From: Nocardia mikamii NBRC 108933
Lineage (GTDB): Bacteria; Actinomycetota; Actinomycetes; Mycobacteriales; Mycobacteriaceae
Length of the DNA: 64,000 nucleotides
Assembly (NCBI RefSeq): GCF_001613505.1
Contig: NZ_BDCM01000012.1
Span: 434,001 to 498,000, forward strand
Direction: 5' to 3'
Both the position numbers and the translations under genes were made by a program. Numbering within the stretch: position 1 is the stretch's first letter; every line of letters starts with the position of its first letter. Below, piece after piece: positions 8,223 to 16,683 of the stretch. The notes under the pieces are model-generated. The model was given only the letters and a program-made list of their open reading frames with translations. It ran no database searches and had not been told where the DNA came from.

Positions 8223-9155
8223 TTAGTCTTGCGCCAAATGAACCTCAATGGGTGCGGCCGTGCCCGCTCCTCGCTGTTCGGCCAGCCAGCCGTACCAGTG
8301 GGCCAGGCCCGCGCCGGTGGTCGCCGACACCGGGAAGACCGCGACGCCCGAATTGATCGCGTGGATGTAGCGCGTGCAGGTGGCGAGATCGAAATCGACA
8401 TACGGCAGCAGGTCGATCTTGTTGATCAGCACGAGGCCGGCCGCGGCGAACATGTGGGGGTACTTCAACGGCTTGTCGGTTCCCTCGGTCACCGAGACGA
8501 TGACGACTTTCGCGCGCTCGCCGAGGTCGAACAGGGCGGGGCACACCAGATTGCCGACGTTCTCGATCAGGACCACGCTCTCGCGCGCCGGGTCCAGTGA
8601 GTCGAGGGCGCCGCGGGTCATCTGCGCGTCGAGATGACAGCCGGCGCCGGTGTTGATCTGCACCACGGGGCACCCGGTAGATTCGATCCGCCGCGCGTCC
8701 AGCAGGGTCTCCTGATCACCCTCGACGACCGCGACCGGCATGCCCGGGCATTCCCGGATGGTGCGTTCGAGCAGTGTCGTCTTGCCCGCGCCCGGGGAAC
8801 TGGTGAGGTTCAGCGCGAGGATGCCCCGCTCGGCCAGCCAGCGCCGATTCTCCTGTGCCAGTTGGTCGTTCTTGGCCAGCACCTTCTGTTCCAGAGTCAC
8901 CGTCTCGGTCGGCGGGCCGCCGTGCTCGTGCCCGGAATCGTGGTCGTGCCCGTCGCCTCGGCGGGGGCCGTGCTCGTGCGGGTGGCTGCCGTCGTGCGGA
9001 TGGTCGTGGTCGTGGCCGTCGGCGTGCGAGTGGCCGTGACCGTCGGCGTGCGAGTGGTCGTGGCCGTGACCGCCGTCGTGCGGATGGTCGTGCTCGTGCG
9101 GACCGGTGATCACCGCCTGGGTGTCGTCGCCGCCGCATCCGCAGGTTGCGCACAT
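8223..9155 (-). CDS. hypB: HypB nickel-storing GTPase
   Basis: HypB is the GTPase that, with HypA, inserts nickel. 310 residues, starting MCATCGCGG, the N-terminal high-affinity nickel motif. A His-rich stretch (22 His between residues 20 and 78) is typical of nickel-storing forms. The P-loop is SSPGAGKTT (119-127), the inter-subunit metal site is NTGAGCHLDA, and NKIDLLPY is the guanine-specificity motif. The ATG is preceded by GGAGG and lies inside the 3' end of hypA, a 46-base overlap. Confidence 0.96.
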   Translation of the reverse strand: MCATCGCGGDDTQAVITGPHEHDHPHDGGHGHDHSHADGHGHSHADGHDHDHPHDGSHPHEHGPRRGDGHDHDSGHEHGGPPTETVTLEQKVLAKNDQLAQENRRWLAERGILALNLTSSPGAGKTTLLERTIRECPGMPVAVVEGDQETLLDARRIESTGCPVVQINTGAGCHLDAQMTRGALDSLDPARESVVLIENVGNLVCPALFDLGERAKVVIVSVTEGTDKPLKYPHMFAAAGLVLINKIDLLPYVDFDLATCTRYIHAINSGVAVFPVSATTGAGLAHWYGWLAEQRGAGTAAPIEVHLAQD

Positions 9156-9487
9156 GTGTCACTCACCTCCATGGAGCGGATTCGCAGCTCCCGCCCGGCG
9201 CGGATGTCGACGTCGGCGCTGCCGCACGCGCACAGCGGGATCAGATCGGGCAGACCGAACTCGTCGCCACAGGTGCGGCAGCGCGCCCGGCCCGGAACTT
9301 CCTCGATCACGAGTTCGGCGCCCTCGGCGAGGGTCCCTTCGGCCGCGAGGCCGAAACAGAAATGCAGGGAATCCGGAACCACCGCGCAGAGCATCCCGAT
9401 CGCAACGGTCACGCGGTACACCCGCCGCCCGGCAGCGTGTTCACACGCGCCGCTCACGATCCCCTGCGCGATTGCCAGCTCGTGCAT
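9110..9487 (-). CDS. hypA: HypA nickel chaperone
   Basis: HypA binds nickel through its N terminus and a structural zinc, and delivers nickel to the large subunit with HypB. 125 residues starting MHELAIAQ, where Met1-His2-Glu3 is the nickel site. The zinc site is CRTC ... CACG (about residues 75-98). Upstream in-frame codons exist, but the MHEL start is diagnostic. It is the first gene of the minus-strand hydrogenase block; its 3' end overlaps hypB by 46 bases. Confidence 0.95.
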   Translation of the reverse strand: MHELAIAQGIVSGACEHAAGRRVYRVTVAIGMLCAVVPDSLHFCFGLAAEGTLAEGAELVIEEVPGRARCRTCGDEFGLPDLIPLCACGSADVDIRAGRELRIRSMEVSDTCAQPADAAATTPRR

Positions 9488-9497
9488 GAGTTGTCTC

Positions 9498-9523
9498 GAT
9501 TCATCGAGAGGCCGATTCATCGA
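9498..9523. repeat. 16-bp-period direct repeat in the hypA leader
   Basis: gattcatcga occurs at 9498-9507 and again at 9514-9523, each followed by a ggcc-containing hexamer. It lies 11-36 bases upstream of the hypA ATG in an otherwise unremarkable 224-bp intergenic region (9488-9711), and could be a binding site. No clear sigma-70 promoter was recognised there. Confidence 0.4.
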
Positions 9524-9711
9524 AGGCCGACCCACTCAGCGTACTCCGGCAAATTTCCCGCACAACCCGCTCACCAGGACCATTCACGCGTCTCGGCGAC
9601 CCCGGCGTTCGCGGTGGCGAACGCTGTCCGCCACGCCCGCCGCTCTCAGCACGCCGCCACCGGCCCCGGCTGTGGGAGCACCGCCCTCCGGATCGCCGGT
9701 AGGCTCGACGC

Positions 9712-10455
9712 GTGACTTCCGCTCTGGCGCCCAACGGTTTTCGCTCCGCGCTCGTGCTGGGCGGAGGTGGAACGGTCGGCACCGTGTGGACGGTCGGGCT
9801 GCTGGCCGGCCTGCGGGAAGCCGGGATCGACCTCGCGCGAGCAGACCGCATCGTCGGCACCTCGGCCGGGGCGGTCGTCGCCGCGGTACTCGCCGACGGC
9901 GGCGACGTCGCCCGCCTGCTCACCCCGCCCGAGCCGGGACAGGAACCCTCCCCGGCCGTTCCCGCCGACGCCGCCGAACACGTCGCGCGAATGGACGCAC
10001 TGCTGGCGATCCCGCACTGGCCGCACCGCGATCTGGTCATCACGTCGGTCGACGCCGAGTCCGGGGACCTGCGGGCGTGGACCCGAACCGGCCCGGCGTC
10101 GGTGGCGGAGGCGGTCGCGGCGAGCACGGCGGTGCCGGGAGTGTTCCCGCCGATCCCCATCGACGGCGGCCGCTACGCCGACGGCGGCGCACGCTCCCCG
10201 ATCAATGCCGACCTCGCGGCCGGCGCCGAGACGATCGTGATCCTGGAACCGGGCGCCCACCTCTACCCACGAGCCGACACCGACCACGAACTCGCCTCGG
10301 CCACAACGGTTTCCCTGTCCCCCGACGCCCAAGCCATCGCCGCCACGGGCGCGGACGTCTTCGATCCGGCGGCCCTCCGCCCCGCCTACGAGGCAGGCCT
10401 GCGCCAGAGCGCGGGCGCCGCCGCCCGACTGCGTGAAGTCTGGCCGGCGGCGTAG
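9712..10455 (+). CDS. Patatin-like phospholipase
   Basis: Lipid acyl hydrolase with a Ser-Asp dyad. 247 residues. The oxyanion loop LVLGGGGTVGTVW sits near the N terminus, the nucleophile motif GTSAG at about residues 50-54, and the catalytic Asp lies in YADGGARSP (about 157-165). There is no signal peptide, so it acts in the cytoplasm on membrane or storage lipids. GTG start, no strong ribosome site. It faces away from the hydrogenase genes and converges with the amine oxidase at 10469; no operon partner is evident. Confidence 0.88.
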   Translation: MTSALAPNGFRSALVLGGGGTVGTVWTVGLLAGLREAGIDLARADRIVGTSAGAVVAAVLADGGDVARLLTPPEPGQEPSPAVPADAAEHVARMDALLAIPHWPHRDLVITSVDAESGDLRAWTRTGPASVAEAVAASTAVPGVFPPIPIDGGRYADGGARSPINADLAAGAETIVILEPGAHLYPRADTDHELASATTVSLSPDAQAIAATGADVFDPAALRPAYEAGLRQSAGAAARLREVWPAA

Positions 10456-10468
10456 GGGCCGTAGAACC

Positions 10469-11824
10469 TCAGGAATCGAGGCGGTCCAGGACTTCGGCTG
10501 CGGCGCGGTGGCCCGATCGCACGGCGCCGTCCATATAGCCGTTCCACACATCGGAGGTCTCCGCGCCCGCCCAGTGGATGCGGCCGACCGGTTCCGACAA
10601 CGCCGCGCCGTACTGGGTCCAGACGCCGGCGCCCAGGCGGCCGCCGTAGCAACCGCGGGTGTATTCCTCCTCCATCCAGTTCTGCTCGATGTAGTCAATC
10701 GGTGTCGCGGCCTGCGCCCCGAAGAGCTTGGTCAAGGTCGCCACGGCGGCTGCCCGGCGTTCGCCGGAACTCCAGCGCGCGGCGGTTCGGGCGTGCGCTC
10801 CTTCGAAGAAGCCGACGATCACACCGCAGGATCCGTCGGGCGGGGAGTTGTCCAGAGTGACGCTCAGCGGGTCGTCGAGACTGAACGCGAAACCATTGAG
10901 CCCCGCCTCTCGCCAGAACGGCGACGGATAGGCGATCTGGATCTTGATCACCGATCCCATCGGGATCTGCTGGGTGAGTCCGTCGCGGGTGGCGGGCATC
11001 GCCGGTCGGTAGTGCAGCCGCCCCGCCAAGGTGGGCGGAATGGCCACGATCGCATACGCGGCCGACAGCGTCGCACCGGAGTGGCCCACCCGAACGCCGT
11101 TGTCGTCGTGGGAAATCGAGTGCACGGCGCAGTTGAGCCCGATGACGTCGTCGCCCAGTTCGGCGGCGAGCCGCTCGGAGATCCGGTGCGCGCCGCCGAC
11201 GACGCGCAGTTCCTGCGCACCACCGGTGACGCCGACGAGGATGTCGAGCATGCCCGCGGACTTGACGTAGAACAGGAAGTGCAGCAGCGACATCTCCGAC
11301 GCCTCGGCGGAGAACAGTGCCGGCACGACCGCGGCCCAGAACGCCAGCGCCTCTTGATCGTCGGTGTTCGCGCGCAACCACTCGTCGACCGTCCGGCGAT
11401 CCAACTCGGCCGCGCGGTCCGAGGTCCACGGCGACGACAGCGACACCGTTGCGGCTATCGCCTCGAGTTCGGCCTGCACGCGGCCCACCTCCGCGGCCGC
11501 GGCATCCGACAAGCCGAATGTTTCGTCACCGTAGCGGGTCAGGTTGCCCTTGTAGAGGGTCACCGCCTCGCCGTCGTCGTAGGTGGCGAACGTCGGCAAC
11601 CCGAATTCCTCGACGAGCTTCAGGATTTCGGTTTGTGTCCGGCCGATCCACTGCCCGCCCATCTCCACGGGCACACCGTTCGACAGGGTGCCGCCGAGGT
11701 TGCGTCCCGCCACCCGATCGCGCGCCTCCAGGACGCGCACGTTGCGGCCCGCCGCGACGAGCGCTCTGGCCGCGGACAGGCCGGCGAGACCGGCACCTAT
11801 CACCACTACATCGACATCGTTCAT
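10469..11824 (-). CDS. FAD-dependent amine oxidase (flavin monoamine oxidase family)
   Basis: Oxidises an amine to the aldehyde with H2O2 release. 451 residues. The N-terminal Rossmann FAD site is VVVIGAGLAGLSAARAL with a glutamate-ending strand (VLEARDRVAGRN); GGQWIG is the flavin-contact loop and IHWAGAETSDVWNGYMDGA is the C-terminal FAD signature. The usual GGR of this family reads AGRNLG. It is divergent from the TetR gene at 11932 and shares an AGTCA-N10-TGACT site with the second amine oxidase at 12705. The substrate (putrescine- or tyramine-like) is not predictable. Confidence 0.9.
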   Translation of the reverse strand: MNDVDVVVIGAGLAGLSAARALVAAGRNVRVLEARDRVAGRNLGGTLSNGVPVEMGGQWIGRTQTEILKLVEEFGLPTFATYDDGEAVTLYKGNLTRYGDETFGLSDAAAAEVGRVQAELEAIAATVSLSSPWTSDRAAELDRRTVDEWLRANTDDQEALAFWAAVVPALFSAEASEMSLLHFLFYVKSAGMLDILVGVTGGAQELRVVGGAHRISERLAAELGDDVIGLNCAVHSISHDDNGVRVGHSGATLSAAYAIVAIPPTLAGRLHYRPAMPATRDGLTQQIPMGSVIKIQIAYPSPFWREAGLNGFAFSLDDPLSVTLDNSPPDGSCGVIVGFFEGAHARTAARWSSGERRAAAVATLTKLFGAQAATPIDYIEQNWMEEEYTRGCYGGRLGAGVWTQYGAALSEPVGRIHWAGAETSDVWNGYMDGAVRSGHRAAAEVLDRLDS

Positions 11825-11837
11825 GTCCGGTCCCTCA

Positions 11838-11857
11838 AGTCAGTCGGTTGTATGACT
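11838..11857. promoter_or_regulatory. Operator-like inverted repeat, copy 1 (amine oxidase/TetR)
   Basis: AGTCA-N10-TGACT in the 107-bp divergent gap between the amine oxidase (start 11824) and the TetR gene (start 11932). Read on the minus strand it matches the site at 12643-12662 at 16 of 20 positions plus adjacent bases, so it is probably the TetR operator. Confidence 0.6.
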
Positions 11858-11931
11858 GTAAGGTAGGTCACGGCGGGGCACTGTGCAACAGTTGTGACGA
11901 AGTTCGTCTGCCGGCGGAGCGAGGAGAACCC

Positions 11932-12582
11932 GTGGTTTACGTCAAAGCGTCCGAGCGCGAGGACCAGATCATCGCGGCGGCCGTCACCGTCCTCAGCGAC
12001 GTAGGCGTACCGGCGACGACGTTGCGAGCGGTCGCCGCCGAGGCGGGCGTCCCGCTGGGGACGCTGCAATACGTCTTCCCCACCAAGGACCAGCTGCTTC
12101 GCGCGGTTATCACCCGGGTCATCCGTGACATCTCCGAGGCCCTGCGGGCACAGGTCGAACTCGACAAGGGCGTGGAGCACGCCCTGCGGCAGGGCGTATC
12201 CGGTTTCTGGGAGAAGCTGGTCGACAACCGGGTGGGATTGCAGATCATGCAGTACGAGTTGATGACCTACTCCATGCGTAACGAGGCCGGCAACCTGGCA
12301 CAACTGCAATACGAGAGCTACAGCTCGGTCGTCACCCGGTTCTGCGAGCAGGCCGCCCAGTCCGCGGGCGAGCGCTGCGCCGTCGGCTTCGACACCCTCG
12401 GGCGCCTCGCGCTCGCCCAGGTCGACGGGCTGATCCTGCAGTACATCGCCAAGCCCGACGGCGCGCGCGCTCGCGCCGACCTGCGACAGGCGCTGGACAT
12501 GCTGATCCTGTTCGCCGATCCGCAGCCGGTGGCCCGCAGGGCGACGCGGCGACGGGCCGCGGCGCTCACCGACGCCGACTAG
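11932..12582 (+). CDS. TetR-family regulator of the amine oxidase genes
   Basis: 216 residues. The helix-turn-helix spans about 25-50 (TTLRAVAAEAGVPLGTLQYVFPTKDQL), followed by a helical ligand domain (about 60-195) and a basic tail RRATRRRAAA. The GTG start is chosen because GAGGAGAACCC precedes it and the product then has family length. It lies between two amine oxidase genes, each preceded by the same AGTCA-N10-TGACT-like site, so it most likely represses both and responds to an amine or its product. That target set is inference. Confidence 0.88.
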   Translation: MVYVKASEREDQIIAAAVTVLSDVGVPATTLRAVAAEAGVPLGTLQYVFPTKDQLLRAVITRVIRDISEALRAQVELDKGVEHALRQGVSGFWEKLVDNRVGLQIMQYELMTYSMRNEAGNLAQLQYESYSSVVTRFCEQAAQSAGERCAVGFDTLGRLALAQVDGLILQYIAKPDGARARADLRQALDMLILFADPQPVARRATRRRAAALTDAD

Positions 12583-12642
12583 CGTCTCCCGCCACCTCGC
12601 CTCTCCCGCTATTGCGCCCTGGGTCACAGCCGATCTATCGTA

Positions 12643-12662
12643 ACTCATACATACGACTGACT
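12643..12662. promoter_or_regulatory. Operator-like inverted repeat, copy 2 (second amine oxidase)
   Basis: ACTCA-N10-TGACT, with the shared core CGACTGACTT, 43 bases upstream of the ATG at 12705. It is the same element as the complement of 11838-11857. Confidence 0.58.
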
Positions 12663-12664
12663 TA

Positions 12665-12679
12665 ATGAGTTCGGCTCAT
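12665..12679. promoter_or_regulatory. ATGAG-N5-CTCAT palindrome before the second amine oxidase
   Basis: A perfect 5-bp inverted repeat lies directly after the TetR-like site and 26 bases before the start at 12705. Together with ACTCAT at 12643 it forms a further inverted pair. It may be a second half of the operator or a promoter-proximal hairpin. Confidence 0.4.
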
Positions 12680-12704
12680 AGTTCACCCATCGGAGTGTGA
12701 CGAG

Positions 12705-14078
12705 ATGACCCAGTACCAACCCACCGACCTACCCGAGCCGCGAAGCGTCACCGTCGCCGTGATCGGCGCCGGTATGGCCGGCCTCGTCGCGGCCCGGGAA
12801 GTGCACCGGCAGGGCGTCGACGTCGTCGTGCTCGAATCCGCGTCGCGGCCGGGCGGGCGGGTGATGGCCGAGACGACGGTGCTCGGCTCGCGCGTCGATC
12901 TGGGCGGCCAGTGGATCGGGCACGGGCACCATCGGTTCGAAGCGCTGACGGCCGAACTCGGCGCCACGGCCTTCGCCATGCAGACGCCCCGCCGGCCCGC
13001 GATCATCGACGGCGAGACCGCGGTCGCACCTGCGGGCCTGGCCGCCATGGTCGCCAACGCCACCCTGCTGGTCTGGGACATGACGGCCCGGCTCGGGGCG
13101 CCTCGATCGTGGCGGAAGCAGAGCGTCCAAGCGTGGCTGCGGCACGTGCCGAATCGCCGCGCGCGACGACTGCTGGAAGTCCTCGTCTCGGTGTCCACCA
13201 CCGCGGACCTCGACCGATTCTCGATGCACGCCTTCCTCGACACGGTCCGCTACCAGGGCGGACTGACGGCGATGCTGTCCACCGCGGGCGGCGCGCAGGA
13301 GAGCATCGTCGCCGAGGGAGCGGGCACGCTGGCCGAACGGCTCGCCGCCGAACTGGACGGACGGGTCGTGCTCGACAGTGCGGTCACCGCCCTGCATCGC
13401 GACGAGGACGGTGTCACGATCCGTTCCGCCTCCGGTACGTACCGCGCCACCGAGGTGATCGTGACCGTCCCGCCGCCGACGGCGGCCGGCATCGAGCATC
13501 GGCCGGCGCTGCCCGCCGCGCGAATCAGCTTGCAGGACAACACGTATATGGGCTCGGTGTACAAGGCGATCGCGGTCTACGACCGGCCGTTCTGGCGCGA
13601 GTGTGCGGACGCCGAATCGGTGCTGCTCACCGACCCGGGAATGGCCGTCTTCGACACCTCGCCGCCGCAGGGGCCGGGCCACCTGTGCGTTCTGATCGCC
13701 GGGCCAGAAGCACGCGATCTCGACGGGCTCGACGACAACGCCCGCCGCGCGGCGATTCTGGGCCCGATCGCCGCGCACCTCGGCCCCGGCATACTCGAGC
13801 CCCGGGGCTGGCACGAGAAGGCATGGCACCAGGACCGTCATGTCGGTGGCGGCTATTCGGCGCTGCCGAACATCGGCCACGAGGACGGATACTTCCCGAT
13901 CGGCGCCGAACCGGTGGGCCATATCCATTGGGCGGGAACCGAAACCGCCGGTGAGCACGCCGGTTACATCGAGGGCGCCATCGAGTCCGGCGAGCGTGCC
14001 GCCCGTGAGGTCCTCGCGGCGCTCGAGGGCATATGGCCCCGGAACGGCGCCGCGCCCGGATCGCCGGCACATTCGTGA
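12705..14078 (+). CDS. FAD-dependent amine oxidase, second paralogue
   Basis: 457 residues with the full flavin amine oxidase layout: VAVIGAGMAGLVAAREV (Rossmann), SRPGGRVM (GG-R motif), LGGQWIG, and IHWAGTETAGEHAGYIEGA near the C terminus. It resembles the 10469 gene but is not a near-identical copy. An NTF2-like gene follows 29 bases later, likely in the same transcript. The upstream operator element suggests co-control with 10469 by the TetR at 11932. Confidence 0.9.
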   Translation: MTQYQPTDLPEPRSVTVAVIGAGMAGLVAAREVHRQGVDVVVLESASRPGGRVMAETTVLGSRVDLGGQWIGHGHHRFEALTAELGATAFAMQTPRRPAIIDGETAVAPAGLAAMVANATLLVWDMTARLGAPRSWRKQSVQAWLRHVPNRRARRLLEVLVSVSTTADLDRFSMHAFLDTVRYQGGLTAMLSTAGGAQESIVAEGAGTLAERLAAELDGRVVLDSAVTALHRDEDGVTIRSASGTYRATEVIVTVPPPTAAGIEHRPALPAARISLQDNTYMGSVYKAIAVYDRPFWRECADAESVLLTDPGMAVFDTSPPQGPGHLCVLIAGPEARDLDGLDDNARRAAILGPIAAHLGPGILEPRGWHEKAWHQDRHVGGGYSALPNIGHEDGYFPIGAEPVGHIHWAGTETAGEHAGYIEGAIESGERAAREVLAALEGIWPRNGAAPGSPAHS

Positions 14079-14107
14079 CCAGATCCCCGTTTCCGAAGGA
14101 GCACACC

Positions 14108-14611
14108 ATGACACCGGTCGAGAACGCCACCTCCCCCCTCCACCGACCGCCGGACGTCTCGGCGTTCGCCGCCGATATCGAACGCATCACCAACGAAGGC
14201 CTCGTCGACGAACTGCTCGCCCTGTTCGCCCCGGACGCGGTCGCCGACTGGATCATGGACGGCGCCCACGATCGCCATCACGGCATCGCGGCCATCCGCG
14301 CGGCGACGACCGAGCTCGTCGCCGTCGGCACGGCACTGGGACTGCATGTCCGCAAAACCGTCCGGTGCGCCGACCGAGACACCATCGTGCTGACCTGGAC
14401 CGGCGGCTTCGGCGCGAGCGACCGCCAATTCGGCACCGAGATCTGGACCTTCCGCGACGGTCTCGTCGTCCGTCAGCAGATGTACTCCTACCTCGACGTC
14501 CGCGCCGGCACCTCACCACTCGCCGGCCTCAGACTGCTGACGGTGTCACCGAAAGTTGTTGCCGCCCTGCTGAAATATCGCCGGCGCAACCACACTTTGC
14601 TGCACAGCTGA
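14108..14611 (+). CDS. SnoaL/NTF2-like protein
   Basis: 167 residues; the cone-shaped alpha+beta fold is suggested by DIERITNEGLVDELLALFAP and WIMDGAHDRHHGIAAIR, and by a terminal strand pair (EIWTFRDGLVVRQQMYSYLD). Members act as small isomerases, hydratases or ligand binders. AAGGAG lies 7-12 bases before the ATG. It sits 29 bases after the amine oxidase, so it may process or bind the oxidised product. The exact activity is not predictable. Confidence 0.78.
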   Translation: MTPVENATSPLHRPPDVSAFAADIERITNEGLVDELLALFAPDAVADWIMDGAHDRHHGIAAIRAATTELVAVGTALGLHVRKTVRCADRDTIVLTWTGGFGASDRQFGTEIWTFRDGLVVRQQMYSYLDVRAGTSPLAGLRLLTVSPKVVAALLKYRRRNHTLLHS

Positions 14612-14631
14612 GATTCGTGCGGCCGGCGTGC

Positions 14632-15378
14632 TCACCGCCCACCGGTCACCACTCCGACCGCGACCCCGATGACCGCGGCGTTGTAGAAGAAGCCGAGCAC
14701 CGAATGCACCAGAACCTGTACGCGGATGTCACGATGGTGGGTCTCGACATCGGAAACCGCGAAGGAAACTCCGATCGTGAAGGCGAAGTAGGCGAAATCC
14801 AGGAGATTCGGTTGTTCCGATCCCGGGAACGCCAGCGCGCGGTCCGGCAGCAGCGCGTAATAGGTCCGCGCATACTGTTCGGCGAAGCCCAGGTGCAGCA
14901 GAAACCAGGCCAGCAGGGCCGCGACGGCCGCAACGGCTTTCGCGGCGGCGCCGAATTTCTCGTCGACATCCGCGATCATCGATACGACCGCGACCAGCCC
15001 GACCGCGCTGGCCAAGCCGATCGCCAGCAACACCGCCCAGTTGCCCTGAACCTCGCCGAGCCATTCCCCGGGGTCGTCCTCGCGCCGGTTCCGCAGCAGC
15101 CGCACCGCCCAGATCACGACGTACACGGCCGCCAGAACGTCCCAGACCACGAGCCAGTCGTTCGGCGCGCCGGCCCACAACACGGCCAGCCCCACCACCA
15201 CGAGCCCTGCCTCCATCGCCCGGCTGACAATCACTTTCGGCCTGATCATGATCCGATCATCGTCGCAGTCGGCGCTCGATTGCCGCAGGTGCCGTCGGGC
15301 GAGCACCGCGTCGTTCCAGCTCTCGTCGGAGCCGACCGGGTAGACCCCGACTCGGGTAGCGGCAAGGTCAGCCGTCAC
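14632..15378 (-). CDS. DUF1345 integral membrane protein
   Basis: 248 residues with about five membrane helices (AGLVVVGLAVLWAG, WDVLAAVYVVIWAV, VLLAIGLASAVGLVAV, AVAAVAALLAWFLLHLGF, LVHSVLGFFYNAAVIGVAVG) and the family signature LLDFAYFAFTIGVSFAVSDVE. The function of this family is unknown. The GTG start at 15378 is preferred because the 43 codons before the internal ATG at 15249 keep strong third-position GC bias, but no clear ribosome site supports either start. Confidence 0.8.
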   Translation of the reverse strand: MTADLAATRVGVYPVGSDESWNDAVLARRHLRQSSADCDDDRIMIRPKVIVSRAMEAGLVVVGLAVLWAGAPNDWLVVWDVLAAVYVVIWAVRLLRNRREDDPGEWLGEVQGNWAVLLAIGLASAVGLVAVVSMIADVDEKFGAAAKAVAAVAALLAWFLLHLGFAEQYARTYYALLPDRALAFPGSEQPNLLDFAYFAFTIGVSFAVSDVETHHRDIRVQVLVHSVLGFFYNAAVIGVAVGVVTGGR

Positions 15379-15444
15379 TTCGACGCCGCCACCGTCATCT
15401 GGCAGTTCTTCGCCGGAAGATAGCGCCGACCCAGTCCGCGGCTG

Positions 15445-16584
15445 CTACTTCGCGAGCGAGCGGCTGATGACCAGACGCTGAATCTGGTTGGTGCCCTCGA
15501 AGATCTGGGTGATCTTGGCTTCACGCATGTACCGCTCGACGCGGAAGTCGCGGGTGTAGCCGTAACCTCCGAAGACCTGCACCGCGTCGGTGGTCACCTT
15601 CATCGCGGCGTCGGTGGCCACCAGCTTGGCGACCGACGCCTGCCGCGAATAGGGCAATCCGGCATCGCGACGGCGCGCGGCGTCGAGGTAGGTGGCCCGG
15701 GCCGAGTCGACGGCGGCGGCCATATCGGCGAGCAGAAAACCCAGGCCCTGATGATCGATGATCTTCTTACCGAAGGCGCTGCGCTCCTTCGCGTAACCGA
15801 CCGCCTCGTCGAGGGCGGCCTGCGCCAACCCCGTCGCGACCGCCGCGATCCCCAGACGCCCGGAATCCAGTGCGCTCAACGCGATCTGCAGACCTTGTCC
15901 CTCGGTGCCGATCCGCCGCTCGGCAGGCAGGTACGCGTCGTCGTAGTGCGCGGTGGTCGTCGGCACCGCATGCAGGCCCATCTTCTCCTCGGGCTTGCCG
16001 AAACTCAGGCCCTCGAGGTCCTTCGGCACCAGGAAGCACGAAATCCCGCGCGAGCCTTCACCGGTCCGTGCGAACACGTTGTAGAAATCGGCGATCCCGC
16101 CATGCGTGATCCACGCCTTGGTGCCGTTGAGCCGGTACCCGCCGTCGGCGGGCACGGCCTTGCACGCCACCGCCGCGGCGTCCGATCCGGCTTGCGGCTC
16201 GGACAGGCTGTAGGCACCGATCGTGGTGCCGCCCAGCATCTCCGGCAACCAGCGACGCCGCTGTTCCTCGGTCCCGAACATCATCAGCGGATGGCACGCG
16301 AGGCTGTGCACGCTCACCGCGACCGCGACCGCCGCCCACCGCGCCGCGATCTCCTCGAGCACCTGCAGATACACCTCGTAGGGCTGACCCCCACCGCCCC
16401 ACTCCTGCGGATACGGCAGACTCAGCAACCCCGCCTCGCCGAGCGTGGCGAAGACACCGCGCGGATACGACTCCGACCGCTCGTGCTCATCGACGATCGG
16501 CGCGAGCGCCTTGTCCGCGATGTCACGGGTGAGCTGGATCAGCTCGTGCGCCTCGTCGGTGGGCAGCAATCGATCGACAGCCAC
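15445..16584 (-). CDS. Acyl-CoA dehydrogenase
   Basis: Catalyses alpha,beta-dehydrogenation of an acyl-CoA with FAD, passing electrons to ETF. 379 residues, typical length. Visible are YSLSEPQAGSDAAA (FAD/substrate loop), WITHGGIADFY, QVFGGYGYTRDF and FEGTNQIQRL, whose Glu is the catalytic base of the short/branched-chain group. The GTG start has GGGAGG at good spacing. It is divergent from a TetR gene (16684), and the gap carries four AGTACT boxes, so local repression is likely. The substrate is unknown. Confidence 0.93.
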   Translation of the reverse strand: MAVDRLLPTDEAHELIQLTRDIADKALAPIVDEHERSESYPRGVFATLGEAGLLSLPYPQEWGGGGQPYEVYLQVLEEIAARWAAVAVAVSVHSLACHPLMMFGTEEQRRRWLPEMLGGTTIGAYSLSEPQAGSDAAAVACKAVPADGGYRLNGTKAWITHGGIADFYNVFARTGEGSRGISCFLVPKDLEGLSFGKPEEKMGLHAVPTTTAHYDDAYLPAERRIGTEGQGLQIALSALDSGRLGIAAVATGLAQAALDEAVGYAKERSAFGKKIIDHQGLGFLLADMAAAVDSARATYLDAARRRDAGLPYSRQASVAKLVATDAAMKVTTDAVQVFGGYGYTRDFRVERYMREAKITQIFEGTNQIQRLVISRSLAK

Positions 16585-16612
16585 GGCATCCTCCCTCTTG
16601 GCCACGCATGGC

Positions 16613-16675
16613 AGTACTCGGTTATCGGCTAGAGTACTGTCCGTCGAACAGTACTGCAAGACTCGTTTGAGTACT
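16613..16675. promoter_or_regulatory. Four-copy AGTACT operator array
   Basis: AGTACT occurs at 16613-16618, 16633-16638, 16650-16655 and 16670-16675, spaced 20, 17 and 20 bases. The central pair forms a perfect inverted repeat AGTACTGT-N7-ACAGTACT (16633-16655), and the outer boxes extend the symmetry. It fills the divergent promoter of the acyl-CoA dehydrogenase and the TetR gene, consistent with cooperative TetR binding. Confidence 0.75.
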
Positions 16676-16683
16676 ATTCACCC

